Source: Borrelia sp. P9F1 (lineage in GTDB: Bacteria; Spirochaetota; Spirochaetia; Borreliales; Borreliaceae). Taken from it: DNA of 64,000 nt. Positions 47,016 to 56,719 of this stretch are shown here, piece after piece (within the stretch, counting starts at the first letter, position 1; every line of letters begins with the position of its first letter). Location: positions 341,346 to 405,345 of the forward strand of contig NZ_CP129407.1 in assembly GCF_030436115.1 (NCBI RefSeq), read 5' to 3'. A program made the translations under genes and the position numbers. Below the pieces are notes generated by a model. That model did not search any database and was not told the DNA's origin. It worked only from the letters and a program-made list of their open reading frames with translations.

Positions 47016-48168
47016 GATATCAACGTCTGAGGCTGTATCCGAAGGTCATCCCGACAAGATTGCAGACCAGATTTCTGACGCAATCCTTGATGAGATGCTA
47101 AAAAAAGACAAAATGGCTAAAGTCGCATGTGAAACGTTAGTTTCACAAAATTTAGTGGTCATAGCAGGAGAAATAAACAGCACAGCAAAGAAAGACATAA
47201 ACATAAAGGAGATTGCTAGACACATAATAAAAAATATTGGATATACAAACATAGAATATGGACTTGACTATAAATCTGTTACAATAATCGATGCTATTGG
47301 ATATCAATCAATAGACATTGCAAATGCAGTTAATAGAAAAGACACAACGGCCACTGGGGCGGGGGATCAGGGGATAATATTTGGTTATGCTTGCAATGAA
47401 ACTGAAAATTTTTTGCCAATAGCATACGAGCTATCTAACTTAATTTTACAAAAAGCCAGTAAGCTTAGGAAAACAGGGGCAATTAAGTGGCTTCGACCTG
47501 ATGCTAAGTCACAAGTCACCATTGAATACAATTCCGATAAAAATCCTACTCGAATAAGCACTATCGTTGTTTCTCATCAACACGATCCCGATGTTTCTCA
47601 AGAAGTCATACGCCAGACACTAATCAAAGAGATCATAGAACCCACCCTTAAAAGTAAATCAATGTTTGAGCCTAACATTAGATACTACATTAATCCTTCA
47701 GGGAATTTCGTTATCGGAGGACCAACTGGAGACACGGGGCTTACGGGAAGAAAGATTATCGCTGACAGCTACGGTGGGTTTGCAAGACATGGAGGAGGCG
47801 CTTATAGTGGGAAAGATGCCACTAAAGTTGACCGTTCGGCTGCTTACATGGCGAGATATATTGCTAAGAACATGGTGGCGGCAGGTATTTCTAGAGAATT
47901 TGAAATACAACTTGCTTATGCCATTGGCATTGCTAGCCCAGTATCCATTAAGATAACTTCAGGAATAAATGACGACGCATACGAGAATAGGATATTAAAC
48001 TTTATCATAAATAATTTTAATCTAACTCCAGATGGTATAATTGAAAAGCTAAAATTAAGAGAGCCCATCTACTCCAAAACATCCACATACGGGCACTTCG
48101 GAAAAAATGAACTAGAATGGGAGAAGTTAGACTTTGTAGACAAAATTAAGGAGGAATTTAAATTATGA
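47005..48168 (+). CDS. metK: S-adenosylmethionine synthetase
   Basis: Makes SAM from methionine and ATP. 387 residues: [32 protein letters not shown], the ATP-loop [14 protein letters not shown], and [20 protein letters not shown]. Starts within pfs and ends overlapping luxS by 4 bases (ATGA), so the three are translated as a unit. Confidence 0.97.
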   Translation: MINKISTSEAVSEGHPDKIADQISDAILDEMLKKDKMAKVACETLVSQNLVVIAGEINSTAKKDINIKEIARHIIKNIGYTNIEYGLDYKSVTIIDAIGYQSIDIANAVNRKDTTATGAGDQGIIFGYACNETENFLPIAYELSNLILQKASKLRKTGAIKWLRPDAKSQVTIEYNSDKNPTRISTIVVSHQHDPDVSQEVIRQTLIKEIIEPTLKSKSMFEPNIRYYINPSGNFVIGGPTGDTGLTGRKIIADSYGGFARHGGGAYSGKDATKVDRSAAYMARYIAKNMVAAGISREFEIQLAYAIGIASPVSIKITSGINDDAYENRILNFIINNFNLTPDGIIEKLKLREPIYSKTSTYGHFGKNELEWEKLDFVDKIKEEFKL

Positions 48169-48647
48169 ATAAAATATCAAGCTTTACGATTGATCACACA
48201 AGACTGAATCCCGGCATATACATCTCAAGGAAAGATGTTTTTGAAAATGTAACATTTACTACCGTAGATATTAGAATGAAGGCCCCTAATAGAGAGCCTG
48301 TAATAAACAACGCAGAAATGCACACAATTGAGCACATAGGTGCCTCGCTAATCAGGAATCATCAAGATTGGGGTCTGAAAACATTATACTTCGGGCCAAT
48401 GGGCTGTAGAACTGGATTTTATTTAGTCCTTTTGGGAGACCACGAGAGCAGGGATCTTGTTAATTTAATATCTTGGCTTTTCACTGGGATAGTAAACTTC
48501 CAAGGAGACCTCAAGGATGCGGGCACAACTGAAAAGGAATGTGGAAACTACCAAGATCACAATCTGACCATGGCAAAATATGAGTCCAGTCAGTATCTAA
48601 AAATACTGACGAATGCTACAGATGAAAACCTAAACTACCCCTCCTAA
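48165..48647 (+). CDS. luxS: S-ribosylhomocysteine lyase
   Basis: Splits S-ribosylhomocysteine into homocysteine and the AI-2 precursor DPD. 160 residues. Iron ligands are His and His in [15 protein letters not shown] (HxxEH) and Cys in [22 protein letters not shown] carries the catalytic Cys region. Completes the SAM detoxification pathway with pfs and metK. No metE/metH follows, so homocysteine is not obviously recycled here. Confidence 0.97.
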   Translation: MNKISSFTIDHTRLNPGIYISRKDVFENVTFTTVDIRMKAPNREPVINNAEMHTIEHIGASLIRNHQDWGLKTLYFGPMGCRTGFYLVLLGDHESRDLVNLISWLFTGIVNFQGDLKDAGTTEKECGNYQDHNLTMAKYESSQYLKILTNATDENLNYPS

Positions 48648-48680
48648 TATTTCTCATTTAAACAACTGAAGCACTATGGA

Positions 48681-49349
48681 TCAAAAATCCAGAGAACGAA
48701 TGGATCCTATGTTTTCTTGATAAATGAGTCCTACAGTTACTCTATGCATCTGATTAAACAGCAAAGATTTATTATGAAAGATTGGTGCAATTGTGTATTC
48801 TAAGAAAATAAATCCCAAATTGATTCTTGTGCCAACATCAAGTCCTACAATGAAAGGATTGATGCTTTCTACGTAATCTATATGACCGTAAGAATAACTC
48901 CTGAAATCTAAATATCCCACCTTAAGCCCCGAAAAAGCAGTCAAACTAAATATAGCCATGTTGGGAACAAAAAAATAATTAAGATACACTCTAGCTGATA
49001 CTGAAATATCACGAAGATCGAAATTATCAGGAGATCTTATTAGCTCCTTTATATCATTCGCCCCTGTTAACATGTGCACAGCTTCCCTAGTATAGGGTGT
49101 ATAACTTGACAGCAATCTTGCATCCGCAGATAATTCTCCTCCAAAAGCTAGCCTATCTGACACAACAACCCCAAAACCACTCATGATCTGATATTTGAGT
49201 CTTTCATAAAAGTATAAATCCGGAGAGAAATTATCAACACCAACACCAGCTCCAGCGTAAACATTAGTATCCCCCGAAGAGAAAGCACAAAGATCAAACA
49301 CACTCATCACAAAAATTAACACAAAAAAAATCTGCGCATATAAAACCAA
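48681..49349 (-). CDS. Probable outer-membrane beta-barrel-like protein
   Basis: 222 residues. Signal peptide (FFVLIFVMSVFDLCAFSSG) followed by alternating short strands: NVYAGAGVGVDNF, LAFGGELSADARLL, LRDISVSARVYLNYFFVPNM, GLKVGYLDFRSY, IVGLDVGTRINLGFIFLEYT and HRVTVGLIYQENI. Such patterns are typical of small 8-10-strand barrels. Start codon uncertain: TTG 49347-49349 directly follows AAGAGG. Unrecognised family; counterpart of BB0378 by order. Downstream of the HIT gene by 21 bases and converges with luxS. Confidence 0.65.
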   Translation of the reverse strand: MVLYAQIFFVLIFVMSVFDLCAFSSGDTNVYAGAGVGVDNFSPDLYFYERLKYQIMSGFGVVVSDRLAFGGELSADARLLSSYTPYTREAVHMLTGANDIKELIRSPDNFDLRDISVSARVYLNYFFVPNMAIFSLTAFSGLKVGYLDFRSYSYGHIDYVESINPFIVGLDVGTRINLGFIFLEYTIAPIFHNKSLLFNQMHRVTVGLIYQENIGSIRSLDF

Positions 49350-49370
49350 CCTCTTTTAAACTAATAAAAA

Positions 49371-49808
49371 TTAAATATTTCGACCTATCCTTTTGGATAA
49401 ATCCAAAAATTCATCTTCTACTAGATTAACATTAGAGCCTCTTATAAACCCAAATTTATCTCCCTGGAATCTTGGAACTACATGAAAATGAGTGTGAAAA
49501 ATAATTTGCCCAGCTTCAGAACCAATTGCAGTATAAATGTTGACTCCACCACAAATACCTGAATTCAACTTCTTCAAAGCAAGAGCTGTTCTCTTACACA
49601 CTTCCAATACCCTACCATTAAGCGTATCATCCATAACTAAAGCATCATTGCTATGCTGTTTGGGAACAACAAGCGTATGCCCTACATTTAAAGGATTAAT
49701 GTCAAGAAAGGCAAGCACTAAATCATCCTCATAAACCTTATAAGAAGACAGCTCACCCCTTATTATCTTGCAAAAAACACAACCACTCAAATCTTCCGAC
49801 TTAACCAT
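49371..49808 (-). CDS. HIT-family nucleotide hydrolase
   Basis: 145 residues. HIT motif in FHTHFHVVPRF (HxHxH), Cys pair CVFCKI near the start that binds zinc in this branch, and LDINPLNVGHTLVVPKQH. Members hydrolyse AMP-lysine/AMP-amine or related nucleotides. In Borrelia it carries the old name protein kinase C inhibitor; kinase inhibition is not implied. Begins 20 bases after the mgtE stop. Counterpart of BB0379. Confidence 0.94.
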   Translation of the reverse strand: MVKSEDLSGCVFCKIIRGELSSYKVYEDDLVLAFLDINPLNVGHTLVVPKQHSNDALVMDDTLNGRVLEVCKRTALALKKLNSGICGGVNIYTAIGSEAGQIIFHTHFHVVPRFQGDKFGFIRGSNVNLVEDEFLDLSKRIGRNI

Positions 49809-49828
49809 ATTGAATACTTATTATATCC

Positions 49829-51190
49829 TCAGAAATAATTATACAGCACCAATCTAGCTATATTAAAATAGGCAATCAAGGTAATAACATCAGCAATAGT
49901 AGTAATTAAAGGCCCCGCCATCAAGGCTGGATCAATTCTTAAAATCTTAGCAAAAATAGGCAAAAGACCTCCTAATACCTTTGCCACCATCAGGCCTATC
50001 ATCAAACATGAAGAGACAACAAAGGCTATTCTAAACCTCTCATCATTATCAGGTATTACAAAAAATACGACCCTTAAAAAGTTAATACCAGCAAGGATTG
50101 AGCCAACTAATACGCTGACACACACTTCCTTAAATAAGACACGAAAAAGATCCTTTACCTTAAGAGTTCCAAGAGCAAGCTCACGAATAATTAATGCAGA
50201 AGCTTGGGAACCAGCATTTCCTGATGTATCCATCAAAAGTGGAATAAAACTAGTTAAGATTACCAAAGATAAAATCAAATTCTGATAACTTGTAATTATG
50301 GTAGCTGTTAAAGTAGAAGATATCATAAGAATTAAGAGCCAGACTATTCTATTTTTTGTCATGTCAAAAATAGAAGTATCAAGGTAAGATTCGCCTAAGG
50401 GAGTAACAGCGGCCATTATATGAAAATCTTCAGTATTTAAACTCTGTACAACCTCAAGAATATCGTCAATAACAATAATTCCTATCATTCTTCCCTCATT
50501 ATCAACAACAGGAACACTCAAGATATCATGATTTTGAAAAAGAAGAGCAACATCTTCCTTTCCATCGCCAACTTTTACAATATAAAATCCACTCGTTCTC
50601 ATTATTGAAGAAATGACAACATCATCCCTGGACAACATTAAATCTTCAATCTTGACAACTCCTCTTAATCTCTTCTCTTCATCTGTAATATAGTAAGTAT
50701 AGACATCTTCCTTAGTCTTTGCCACCTTTCTAATGTAGTCAAGAGCTTCTCTAACAGAAAAATAATCTTTAAGCTCAATGTATTCTATCTTTACAATTGA
50801 ACCAGCAGAATCATCGCTGTAAGACAAAAATTTATTAATAATTTCTCTATTTTCCTCAGTAGAACTTGCTAAAAATCTCTGCACAACATTTGCCGGCACT
50901 TCTTCCAAAAGATCAATAACATCGTCAAGGTTTAACTCATCTATCATTTCACTTATTTCTTTGTTAGTAAAAGAATTAGCTAACTTATTTCTTGTGACTT
51001 GGTCAAAATTAGAAAAAGCCTCAACAGCAACTTTCTTGGGCAGAAACCTATAAAGTAAAATCAAATCAGAACCATTAAGTCTCCTCATCGTTTCACTAAT
51101 ATCAAAAGCATCATACTTTAAAAGCTCTTCTTTTATTTCAGAGTATCTCTTCTCCTCAAGTAAGGTCTTTAAAAATACAACATCCATCAT
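49829..51190 (-). CDS. mgtE: Magnesium transporter MgtE
   Basis: Gated Mg2+ channel of the inner membrane. 453 residues: N-terminal superhelical domain (about 1-130, DVIDLLEEVPANVVQRFLAS), two CBS domains (about 135-255), plug helix, then five membrane helices from about residue 285. The Mg2+-binding stretch is seen as DTSGNAGSQASALIIRELA (Ser replaces the first Gly of the usual GGNAGSQ). GGGAGC precedes ATG 51190. Co-oriented with the glycosidase gene 53 bases upstream and the HIT gene downstream. Confidence 0.95.
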   Translation of the reverse strand: MMDVVFLKTLLEEKRYSEIKEELLKYDAFDISETMRRLNGSDLILLYRFLPKKVAVEAFSNFDQVTRNKLANSFTNKEISEMIDELNLDDVIDLLEEVPANVVQRFLASSTEENREIINKFLSYSDDSAGSIVKIEYIELKDYFSVREALDYIRKVAKTKEDVYTYYITDEEKRLRGVVKIEDLMLSRDDVVISSIMRTSGFYIVKVGDGKEDVALLFQNHDILSVPVVDNEGRMIGIIVIDDILEVVQSLNTEDFHIMAAVTPLGESYLDTSIFDMTKNRIVWLLILMISSTLTATIITSYQNLILSLVILTSFIPLLMDTSGNAGSQASALIIRELALGTLKVKDLFRVLFKEVCVSVLVGSILAGINFLRVVFFVIPDNDERFRIAFVVSSCLMIGLMVAKVLGGLLPIFAKILRIDPALMAGPLITTIADVITLIAYFNIARLVLYNYF

Positions 51191-51243
51191 ATCAATGCTC
51201 CCAAGATCTTAGTTATCAATAAATACAAAAACAAACCGATTAA

Positions 51244-52668
51244 CTATAACTTATCTAAAAGCATAGAGCATCTACCCGAAGGTATAGGCAGGGTCTTTTC
51301 TTTCTTATTTAATATATTTATTGTAAAGTAATAAAGTTTTTCAGATTCCATCTTTATCTCCCAGCCCCTCTTGCCCTTATTGCAAATAATTGTGGTTTGA
51401 TTTCTTCTAAGAGATAAGCGTTCTATCCCCATAACTTCAAGAGCAGGAATATTCCAATAGACTGTCTTATCCGGTAAACTAATTGTAAGACCAATAATAT
51501 TTTCTATCATCAGGCTAATACTAAAAAGTGCAAGATAACAAATAATATCCTTTTCTGGAAGAATTTTCTTCTCAACATCAAAATAAGCTGGACCCTCATT
51601 CATTGGCTTATAAGCCTCCCAAATATGCCCCTTAACCTTACCGTCGGGTAACAGAGTATCCAACACGTAATACAAATGCCTTATGGTAAACTCTCTTGCA
51701 ATATTTGCACGCCTACAGTACTCAAGGCCTTTAATAATAAAAAAATTCATATAAGTGTAAACAGAACCATAGTACCCATTTCCATCTAAATTAAATTTAG
51801 AATCATTAACAGAAAGAGTAGGAAAGGGATTTAAAGTACCAAAGTGTTGATCACTTTTTAAATAAAAAACCATTCTCTCTATTCTATCTTCACTTGGGAT
51901 CTCAGAAAGCATGGGCAGGAAACCCACAATTGTTTTACACCTAATAATGTTCTCATTAGCGTCAAGATCGTAATAAAATCCATCACCCTCATCCCACATC
52001 AACGAATTAATCTTGGCCTTAAGGGAAAAAAACCTTTTCTTATACTCAAGCGATAAATTTTTATCATTCAATATGTCTGCCAATTTCGAAATACAATACG
52101 CACTATGTACTTGTAATGAGTTGAAATCAATTGGATAACACACATCTTCTCTAGGAGAATTCTTGTAAAAGATCTTATTTACGTCAATTGAATAAAGTCC
52201 ATTACTCTTTAAAAACTTTTTCTCTATCCATCGATAATATTTGTCAAGAACTGGCAAAACATCAGAAATGCGTCTCTTATTGCCTGTTTTATGGTATAAG
52301 TTATATTCTGCCCAGGCGAAAATCGGCATCCCAATGCTCTCATCATTTCCTTCTATATAAATAACCTTATTGCTCTTGTCATAACGAGATCTAATCGCAC
52401 CTGATGTTTCCTGAAGTTGATAAAATTTATCAATGGTAGATGTAGGAGAATACTCTCCATTACTGTAGACAAGAAAAAAGCTTGAAAGACAAGCCTGCAT
52501 TTGGTCTATGAAGTCAAGACTCTCAGAATAATAATTTTTTTCTCGCCTACCTCTCTCTAAAGTCTGAGGGAAAACAATTTTGTCCTGTATCCAGGACAGA
52601 CTTTTATTGTAGATATCAATAAAATCCTGATCATAATAGTATATTTTTGGAAATATTCTCTTACTCAA
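51244..52668 (-). CDS. Clan GH-G glycosidase (annotated as trehalase in related genomes)
   Basis: 474 residues, cytoplasmic (no signal peptide). The (alpha/alpha)6-barrel hallmarks of GH63/GH37-like enzymes are seen: INSLMWDEGDGFYYDLD, VGFLPMLSEIP, FNLDGNGYYGSVYTYMNFFI and GHIWEAYKPMNEGP (Glu in WEAY is a likely catalytic acid region). The exact PGGRF and QWDxPxGW signatures of true GH37 trehalases are not present, so trehalose is only one candidate substrate. The start is TTG 52666-52668 with GAGG eight bases before it; a perfect TATAAT on the same strand lies at 52710-52715. Corresponds to BB0381. Confidence 0.75.
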   Translation of the reverse strand: MSKRIFPKIYYYDQDFIDIYNKSLSWIQDKIVFPQTLERGRREKNYYSESLDFIDQMQACLSSFFLVYSNGEYSPTSTIDKFYQLQETSGAIRSRYDKSNKVIYIEGNDESIGMPIFAWAEYNLYHKTGNKRRISDVLPVLDKYYRWIEKKFLKSNGLYSIDVNKIFYKNSPREDVCYPIDFNSLQVHSAYCISKLADILNDKNLSLEYKKRFFSLKAKINSLMWDEGDGFYYDLDANENIIRCKTIVGFLPMLSEIPSEDRIERMVFYLKSDQHFGTLNPFPTLSVNDSKFNLDGNGYYGSVYTYMNFFIIKGLEYCRRANIAREFTIRHLYYVLDTLLPDGKVKGHIWEAYKPMNEGPAYFDVEKKILPEKDIICYLALFSISLMIENIIGLTISLPDKTVYWNIPALEVMGIERLSLRRNQTTIICNKGKRGWEIKMESEKLYYFTINILNKKEKTLPIPSGRCSMLLDKL

Positions 52669-52841
52669 TACTCAAACCTCTGAAAACAAATATAGATAGA
52701 CTCCTACTCATTATATCATTATTAAATTGACAAAACGGGACTTAATAAAATTTTTAGTTTTAGGCTACTTTCTTCATAAACACAAAGCCTTAAAATGGAT
52801 TAAACCTCAACATTTTTGTCTACTCATAAAACAAGAAGCAA

Positions 52842-52870
52842 AGGCTTAGGAAAAACAAGTACCTAAGCCT
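52842..52870 (-). terminator. Terminator hairpin after bmpA
   Basis: AGGCTTAGG and CCTAAGCCT (nine-pair perfect stem, 11-base loop), 52 bases beyond the bmpA stop and followed on the minus strand by a T-rich stretch. The remainder of 52669-52921 shows only the glycosidase promoter and no gene. Confidence 0.85.
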
Positions 52871-52921
52871 AACTAACATTCAACAATGCAAACATATTGT
52901 TAAATACCCAATAGAATAATA

Positions 52922-53932
52922 TCAAAGAATCCCATCAAGGAAAGTCTTATATTCCCCAGCGCTCCTTGGAACAGTAATCTCCCCATTAATTATTTTGTCA
53001 GAAACATCATCTAATTCTTTTTCTAATTTAAAAGGAATCATCTTAGGATTTCTAACAAAACCTACAAAACCTTCCTTTAATCCATAACTTAACACCTTAC
53101 CACCCTCAAAAGTACTTGTCTTTAAATAATTGGCAGTCAAAATATATACAACTTGTCCAATATCTTTGATTGAAGAAGTGATAATATTCTCAGGGGCTAG
53201 GAACGACTGATCTTGATCAACTCCAATGATATAATGTCCTTCTCCCATCTCCCTTGCTACCTCAATTGCTCCTAATCCACCCAATCCCGCAGCATGATAA
53301 ATAATATCAATCCCATCACTATACATCTTGCTTGCCATCGAACGTCCGGTTTCCGTATCAGCAAAACTTCCTACATATCCACTACGAATGACAATATCTT
53401 TGTTTGCATACTTAGCACCAGCTTCGTACCCAAACCTAAACGAATTAACTATTGCACCCTCAATTCCACCTAAAAACCCAATCTTGCCTGTCTTAGTAGT
53501 TTTAGCTGCAATATAGCCCACTAAAAAGGCTCCTTCCTCTGTTCTGAAAGTTATAGCTGCTAAGTTCCCCGGAACTATTACATTTTCTTCATAAACAGGA
53601 TCAATGTTCGCATACCTTACATCCGGATTTTCCAAAGCAACACTAATAGAAACGTTGCTAAGCTTATATCCAACTAACCATATAAAATTTGAACCATTAT
53701 CCCTTAATGCTTCAATATCAGCTAAATAAGAATTCGAAGTAGACTCCTTAGGCACCACCTCTATCCCAAAATCCTCACTCAGCTTCATAGCACCCTTCCA
53801 AGCACTCTCATTAAAAGATTTATCATCAAAATTCCCATCAATTAACATAGAGACCTTAGAAGTCCCTCCCGCATCCCTAGAACCAGAGCATGACAAAAAG
53901 AAAGTAAGTAAAATTAAAAACAGCCCCCCCAT
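52922..53932 (-). CDS. bmpA: Basic membrane lipoprotein BmpA-like
   Basis: 336 residues from ATG 53932: AGGGGG lies seven bases upstream, and the protein begins with a short lipoprotein signal ending LTFFLSC (Cys15). Mature part is a PnrA/Med-type substrate-binding protein: [64 protein letters not shown] and [20 protein letters not shown]. The family binds purine nucleosides (Treponema PnrA); Bmp proteins also bind laminin in Lyme Borrelia. A G7 run spans the start codon. Follows bmpC by 34 bases. bmpA versus bmpB naming is inferred from order. Confidence 0.88.
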   Translation of the reverse strand: MGGLFLILLTFFLSCSGSRDAGGTSKVSMLIDGNFDDKSFNESAWKGAMKLSEDFGIEVVPKESTSNSYLADIEALRDNGSNFIWLVGYKLSNVSISVALENPDVRYANIDPVYEENVIVPGNLAAITFRTEEGAFLVGYIAAKTTKTGKIGFLGGIEGAIVNSFRFGYEAGAKYANKDIVIRSGYVGSFADTETGRSMASKMYSDGIDIIYHAAGLGGLGAIEVAREMGEGHYIIGVDQDQSFLAPENIITSSIKDIGQVVYILTANYLKTSTFEGGKVLSYGLKEGFVGFVRNPKMIPFKLEKELDDVSDKIINGEITVPRSAGEYKTFLDGIL

Positions 53933-53966
53933 ATTATATCCCCCTAAAATAAATCTAACTAAAAGT

Positions 53967-55043
53967 CTATAATTTTGATTTAAATAAATCAAACTCATAT
54001 TTGGTGGCAGGAACAATAAGTTCTCTTTCAATTATATCATTCTGAAGTTTAAAAAGATCTTCAACCAACTTATCACCAATGATACTAGGATCTTTAACAA
54101 TATCAATAACTCCTTCCTTCAATCCCTGCTCAACAACACGTCCTCCTCTAAAGTTTTTGTTCTTCATGGCATCTACTGAAAGATCATATATCGCCTTTCC
54201 AACGTCTTTAATTACAGAAGTAATAATGTTCTCAGGAGCAAGATATGACTGATCTCTATCAACCCCAATTGCATAGCGACCAGGTCCGAGCTCCTTTGCC
54301 GCTTCAAAAACACCAAGAGAAGCAAGCCCCGCCACAGGGAAAATAACATCAACGCCATCATTAACATACATATGCTTGGCAATGAACTTGCTGGAGCTTT
54401 TATCATAAAAGCTAGTTTCGAACAGCCTCTTTGCAAATACCCTTACCCTGGGGTTTGCGTAAAGAGCTCCTGCCTGAAATCCAACCAAAAAATCCCCAAA
54501 ATGCTCGAGAAAAGGCATACTTAAGAAGCCAACTTTACCACGCCTACTCATCTTAGCAGCTACATAACCAGCTAAAAACGCTCCCTCTTGATGTCTAAAC
54601 TTAATACCCAAACCATTTCTAGGCACCCTAATACCAAGAGAACCATAGTCAATAGGATCTACGATTCCATAAAAAACATTAGGATTTTCATATGACAATC
54701 TCAATAAATTCTCTGAATAACGAGGACCAATTAACCAAATAAAATTAGCCCCCTCCTTTTGCAAAGAATATATATCTTCTAACGCAGCCTCTGCTTTTGT
54801 CATAAGTTCCTTCCCCTTCACAGGGTAAGGTGTTAAAATCTTTGTTATAAGATTTATTCCAAACTCATCTCTTATCTTCATGGTCCCCTCAAAAGCACCT
54901 TGTAGATACCCCTTATCTTTAAATTCCGCATCGGCCACAATTCCCATAGTAAATTTTCCACCAAAAGATAAAGAGGAAGATTCCTCTGATTTAACACAAG
55001 ACACAAATAACAAAAGAAAAACAAAACACATACCTTTAGACAA
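53967..55043 (-). CDS. bmpC: Basic membrane lipoprotein BmpC-like
   Basis: 358 residues. The TTG start at 55041-55043 is supported by AGGAG eight bases upstream; lipobox LLFVSC with Cys16. The Bmp/PnrA fold is clear ([73 protein letters not shown]). It is more divergent than BmpA and BmpD: the usual GGIEG after the GKxGFL motif is replaced by SMPFLEH, and it has extra residues near the N-terminus. Position after bmpD and before bmpA, plus divergence, supports bmpC. Between it and bmpD lies a scar region. Confidence 0.85.
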   Translation of the reverse strand: MSKGMCFVFLLLFVSCVKSEESSSLSFGGKFTMGIVADAEFKDKGYLQGAFEGTMKIRDEFGINLITKILTPYPVKGKELMTKAEAALEDIYSLQKEGANFIWLIGPRYSENLLRLSYENPNVFYGIVDPIDYGSLGIRVPRNGLGIKFRHQEGAFLAGYVAAKMSRRGKVGFLSMPFLEHFGDFLVGFQAGALYANPRVRVFAKRLFETSFYDKSSSKFIAKHMYVNDGVDVIFPVAGLASLGVFEAAKELGPGRYAIGVDRDQSYLAPENIITSVIKDVGKAIYDLSVDAMKNKNFRGGRVVEQGLKEGVIDIVKDPSIIGDKLVEDLFKLQNDIIERELIVPATKYEFDLFKSKL

Positions 55044-55337
55044 CTTTACCTCTCCTCATAAAACAGATCTAGTATTTTAAATATTTAATACAAAACTCTT
55101 TAACAAACCACCAACAAAACAACGTACAGACATACGAACAACAGAAAAAATCCTCTCCTAAAACAAAAACCAAAACAATCTGATCCAATAAATTATAGAC
55201 TATAAATACTTAAAAACTATTAACATTTAATATTCATCAAAACTGACTGGAATAAATATCACCACCGGCCACTTTAATGTCTAAAACTTTGGTATTGTAG
55301 CATCTATTTTAAAATAATAGATAATATATTTCTCTGC

Positions 55338-55379
55338 CAACTCGATTCCACCTAAAATTCAATCTTCCCTGTCTTAGTA
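55338..55379 (-). pseudogene. Vestige of a bmp gene between bmpC and bmpD
   Basis: About 40 bases match bmpA (around 53461-53500), in the same orientation, at roughly 35 of 40 positions with a one-base gap. The match lies in the segment coding [12 protein letters not shown] and stops abruptly at CTTAGTA, next to an unrelated sequence. The rest of 55044-55337 holds only bmpC upstream sequence and AT-rich DNA. Confidence 0.6.
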
Positions 55380-55380
55380 T

Positions 55381-55512
55381 TTAAATGATCATTTTCATGA
55401 AGATGCCCTACCGGAAAGACTGAACGATGGGAAGCCAAAAAATCTCAAGCTGATATCTGCTAGAGATTTGACGAATGCTTGTCATTATTCAATCCTTCAA
55501 GAAAACTTCTAA
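55381..55512 (+). pseudogene. Unrecognised 43-codon protein fragment on the opposite strand
   Basis: On the plus strand, an open stretch with no start codon runs from 55381 to a TAA at 55510-55512. Its translation (LNDHFHEDALPERLNDGK, then PKNLKLISARDLTNACHYS, ending ILQENF) has the composition of a real protein's C-terminus and not of random AT-rich DNA. I do not recognise it. It begins within two bases of the bmp vestige, so the two appear to be joined by recombination. Could be coincidence. Confidence 0.35.
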
Positions 55513-55527
55513 TTTGTGTACTAAACA

Positions 55528-55561
55528 GGTTTGGGGCTAACGACCTCACATACCCCAAACC
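55528..55561. other. Nine-bp hairpin in the bmpC-bmpD gap
   Basis: GGTTTGGGG (55528-55536) and CCCCAAACC (55553-55561), perfect stem with a 16-base loop, 15 bases after the protein fragment's stop. No T run follows on either strand. Could be the fragment's old terminator or a bmpD-downstream terminator; 55562-55643 holds nothing else recognisable. Confidence 0.55.
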
Positions 55562-55643
55562 GGCAAATATAAATAAGTATGAATTAAGTATGAATTTATT
55601 CCCATACAAAATCTAGATACTACAATCTAGGTTATAGTATCTT

Positions 55644-56666
55644 TTATGTAACTAATTTTGATATAAAAGTATCATACTCTGTCTCATTTCTGGGAACCTT
55701 AATCTCATTATTAATTATTTTATTCTTAACTTCCAATAAACCCTCGTATCCCTTTTCCAGATTCAGACTTATCAATTTATTAAAGATTAAATCAAGGGCT
55801 CCATCCTTAAGTCCAAACTCTAACCTTTCGCCTCCGTTCCACTTACCAGTATCCAAATAAGATCTTGTCATATCAAATATTACTACATCAACTCTTTTAA
55901 CATACGATAGAAGTATGTTGTCTGGTGCAAGGGATGACTGATCTTGGTCAACTCCAATTACATAATATCCTTCTCCCATTTCCTTTGCTACCTCAATCGC
56001 TCCTAGTCCTGATAATCCTGCTGCTGTAAATACTATATCAACCCCATCACCATACATTTTGCTTGCCATTGAGCGCCCTAATGAAAGATCAGTGAACGTT
56101 CCAACATATTGTGTATTTATCTTAATCTCATTATTTGCATATTTCGCTCCTGCATCATACCCAAACCTAAATGAATTAATTACTTCTCCCTCAATTCCTC
56201 CTAAAAATCCAATCTTGCCTGTCTTAGTAGTTTTAGCTGCAATATAGCCTACCAAAAAGGCTCCTTCCTCTGGTCTAAAACTCACATTCATTAAATTCTT
56301 AGGCAACTCAACATCTTCCGCATACGAGCCTTCAACGATTGCATAATTGACATTGGTATTTTCCCTAGCTTTCTGTAAAAAGACATCCGTAAATTTAAAA
56401 CCAAGTCCCCATATCAAACTAGATCCACCATCTTCCAAACCTCCAATATCTCCCAGATAATCAGAAGCCTTAGATTCTTTTTCAATTACATTTACCCCAA
56501 ACTCTCTTTCAAGTTGCTTCATTGCCTTAGAAGAACTCTCATTAAAGCCTTTATCATCAAAAATACCATCGACTATCACAGAAATAGTACTAGGCCCCCC
56601 CCCAGCTTCATCTTGCGGACTTGAACATCCTAAACACAAAAAAAGCAAAATAACTTTTCTTAACAT
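55644..56666 (-). CDS. bmpD: Basic membrane lipoprotein BmpD-like
   Basis: 340 residues. Lipobox LCLGC (Cys14). Fold motifs match BmpA closely: [82 protein letters not shown]. BmpD of B. burgdorferi has been shown to bind purine nucleosides. A G9 tract (56595-56603) codes Gly22-Gly24 just after the lipidated Cys. GGAGG precedes the ATG by six bases. Placed downstream of rpsG's terminator. BmpC and BmpA follow on the same strand beyond the scar. Confidence 0.9.
   Translation of the reverse strand: MLRKVILLFLCLGCSSPQDEAGGGPSTISVIVDGIFDDKGFNESSSKAMKQLEREFGVNVIEKESKASDYLGDIGGLEDGGSSLIWGLGFKFTDVFLQKARENTNVNYAIVEGSYAEDVELPKNLMNVSFRPEEGAFLVGYIAAKTTKTGKIGFLGGIEGEVINSFRFGYDAGAKYANNEIKINTQYVGTFTDLSLGRSMASKMYGDGVDIVFTAAGLSGLGAIEVAKEMGEGYYVIGVDQDQSSLAPDNILLSYVKRVDVVIFDMTRSYLDTGKWNGGERLEFGLKDGALDLIFNKLISLNLEKGYEGLLEVKNKIINNEIKVPRNETEYDTFISKLVT
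56595..56603 (-). repeat. Nine-base G tract at the start of mature BmpD
   Basis: C9 on the plus strand, G9 on the coding strand, codons 22-24 (Gly-Gly-Gly). A one-base slip would stop translation soon after the signal peptide, so this lipoprotein could switch on and off. Confidence 0.9.
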
Positions 56667-56691
56667 AAATTAACCTCCAGCCAATTAAAAT

Positions 56692-56719
56692 AAAAAAAGC
56701 ACCCCAAAAAGGGTGTTTT
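56692..56719 (-). terminator. Intrinsic terminator after rpsG
   Basis: On the minus strand AAAACACCC, a six-base loop and GGGTGCTTTTTTT: five CG/AU-rich pairs with one bulged C, extended by A-T pairs, ending in a T7 run. It starts at the rpsG stop codon. Confidence 0.85.

Noticed and set aside
53933..54031. N-terminal extension of the bmpA frame into bmpC
   Set aside because: It overlaps the bmpC end, lacks a signal-peptide context, and a well-spaced AGGGGG puts the start at 53932.
55381..55512. Treating the plus-strand fragment as a functional gene
   Set aside because: It has no start codon and an in-frame stop just before it, so I kept it only as a possible remnant.
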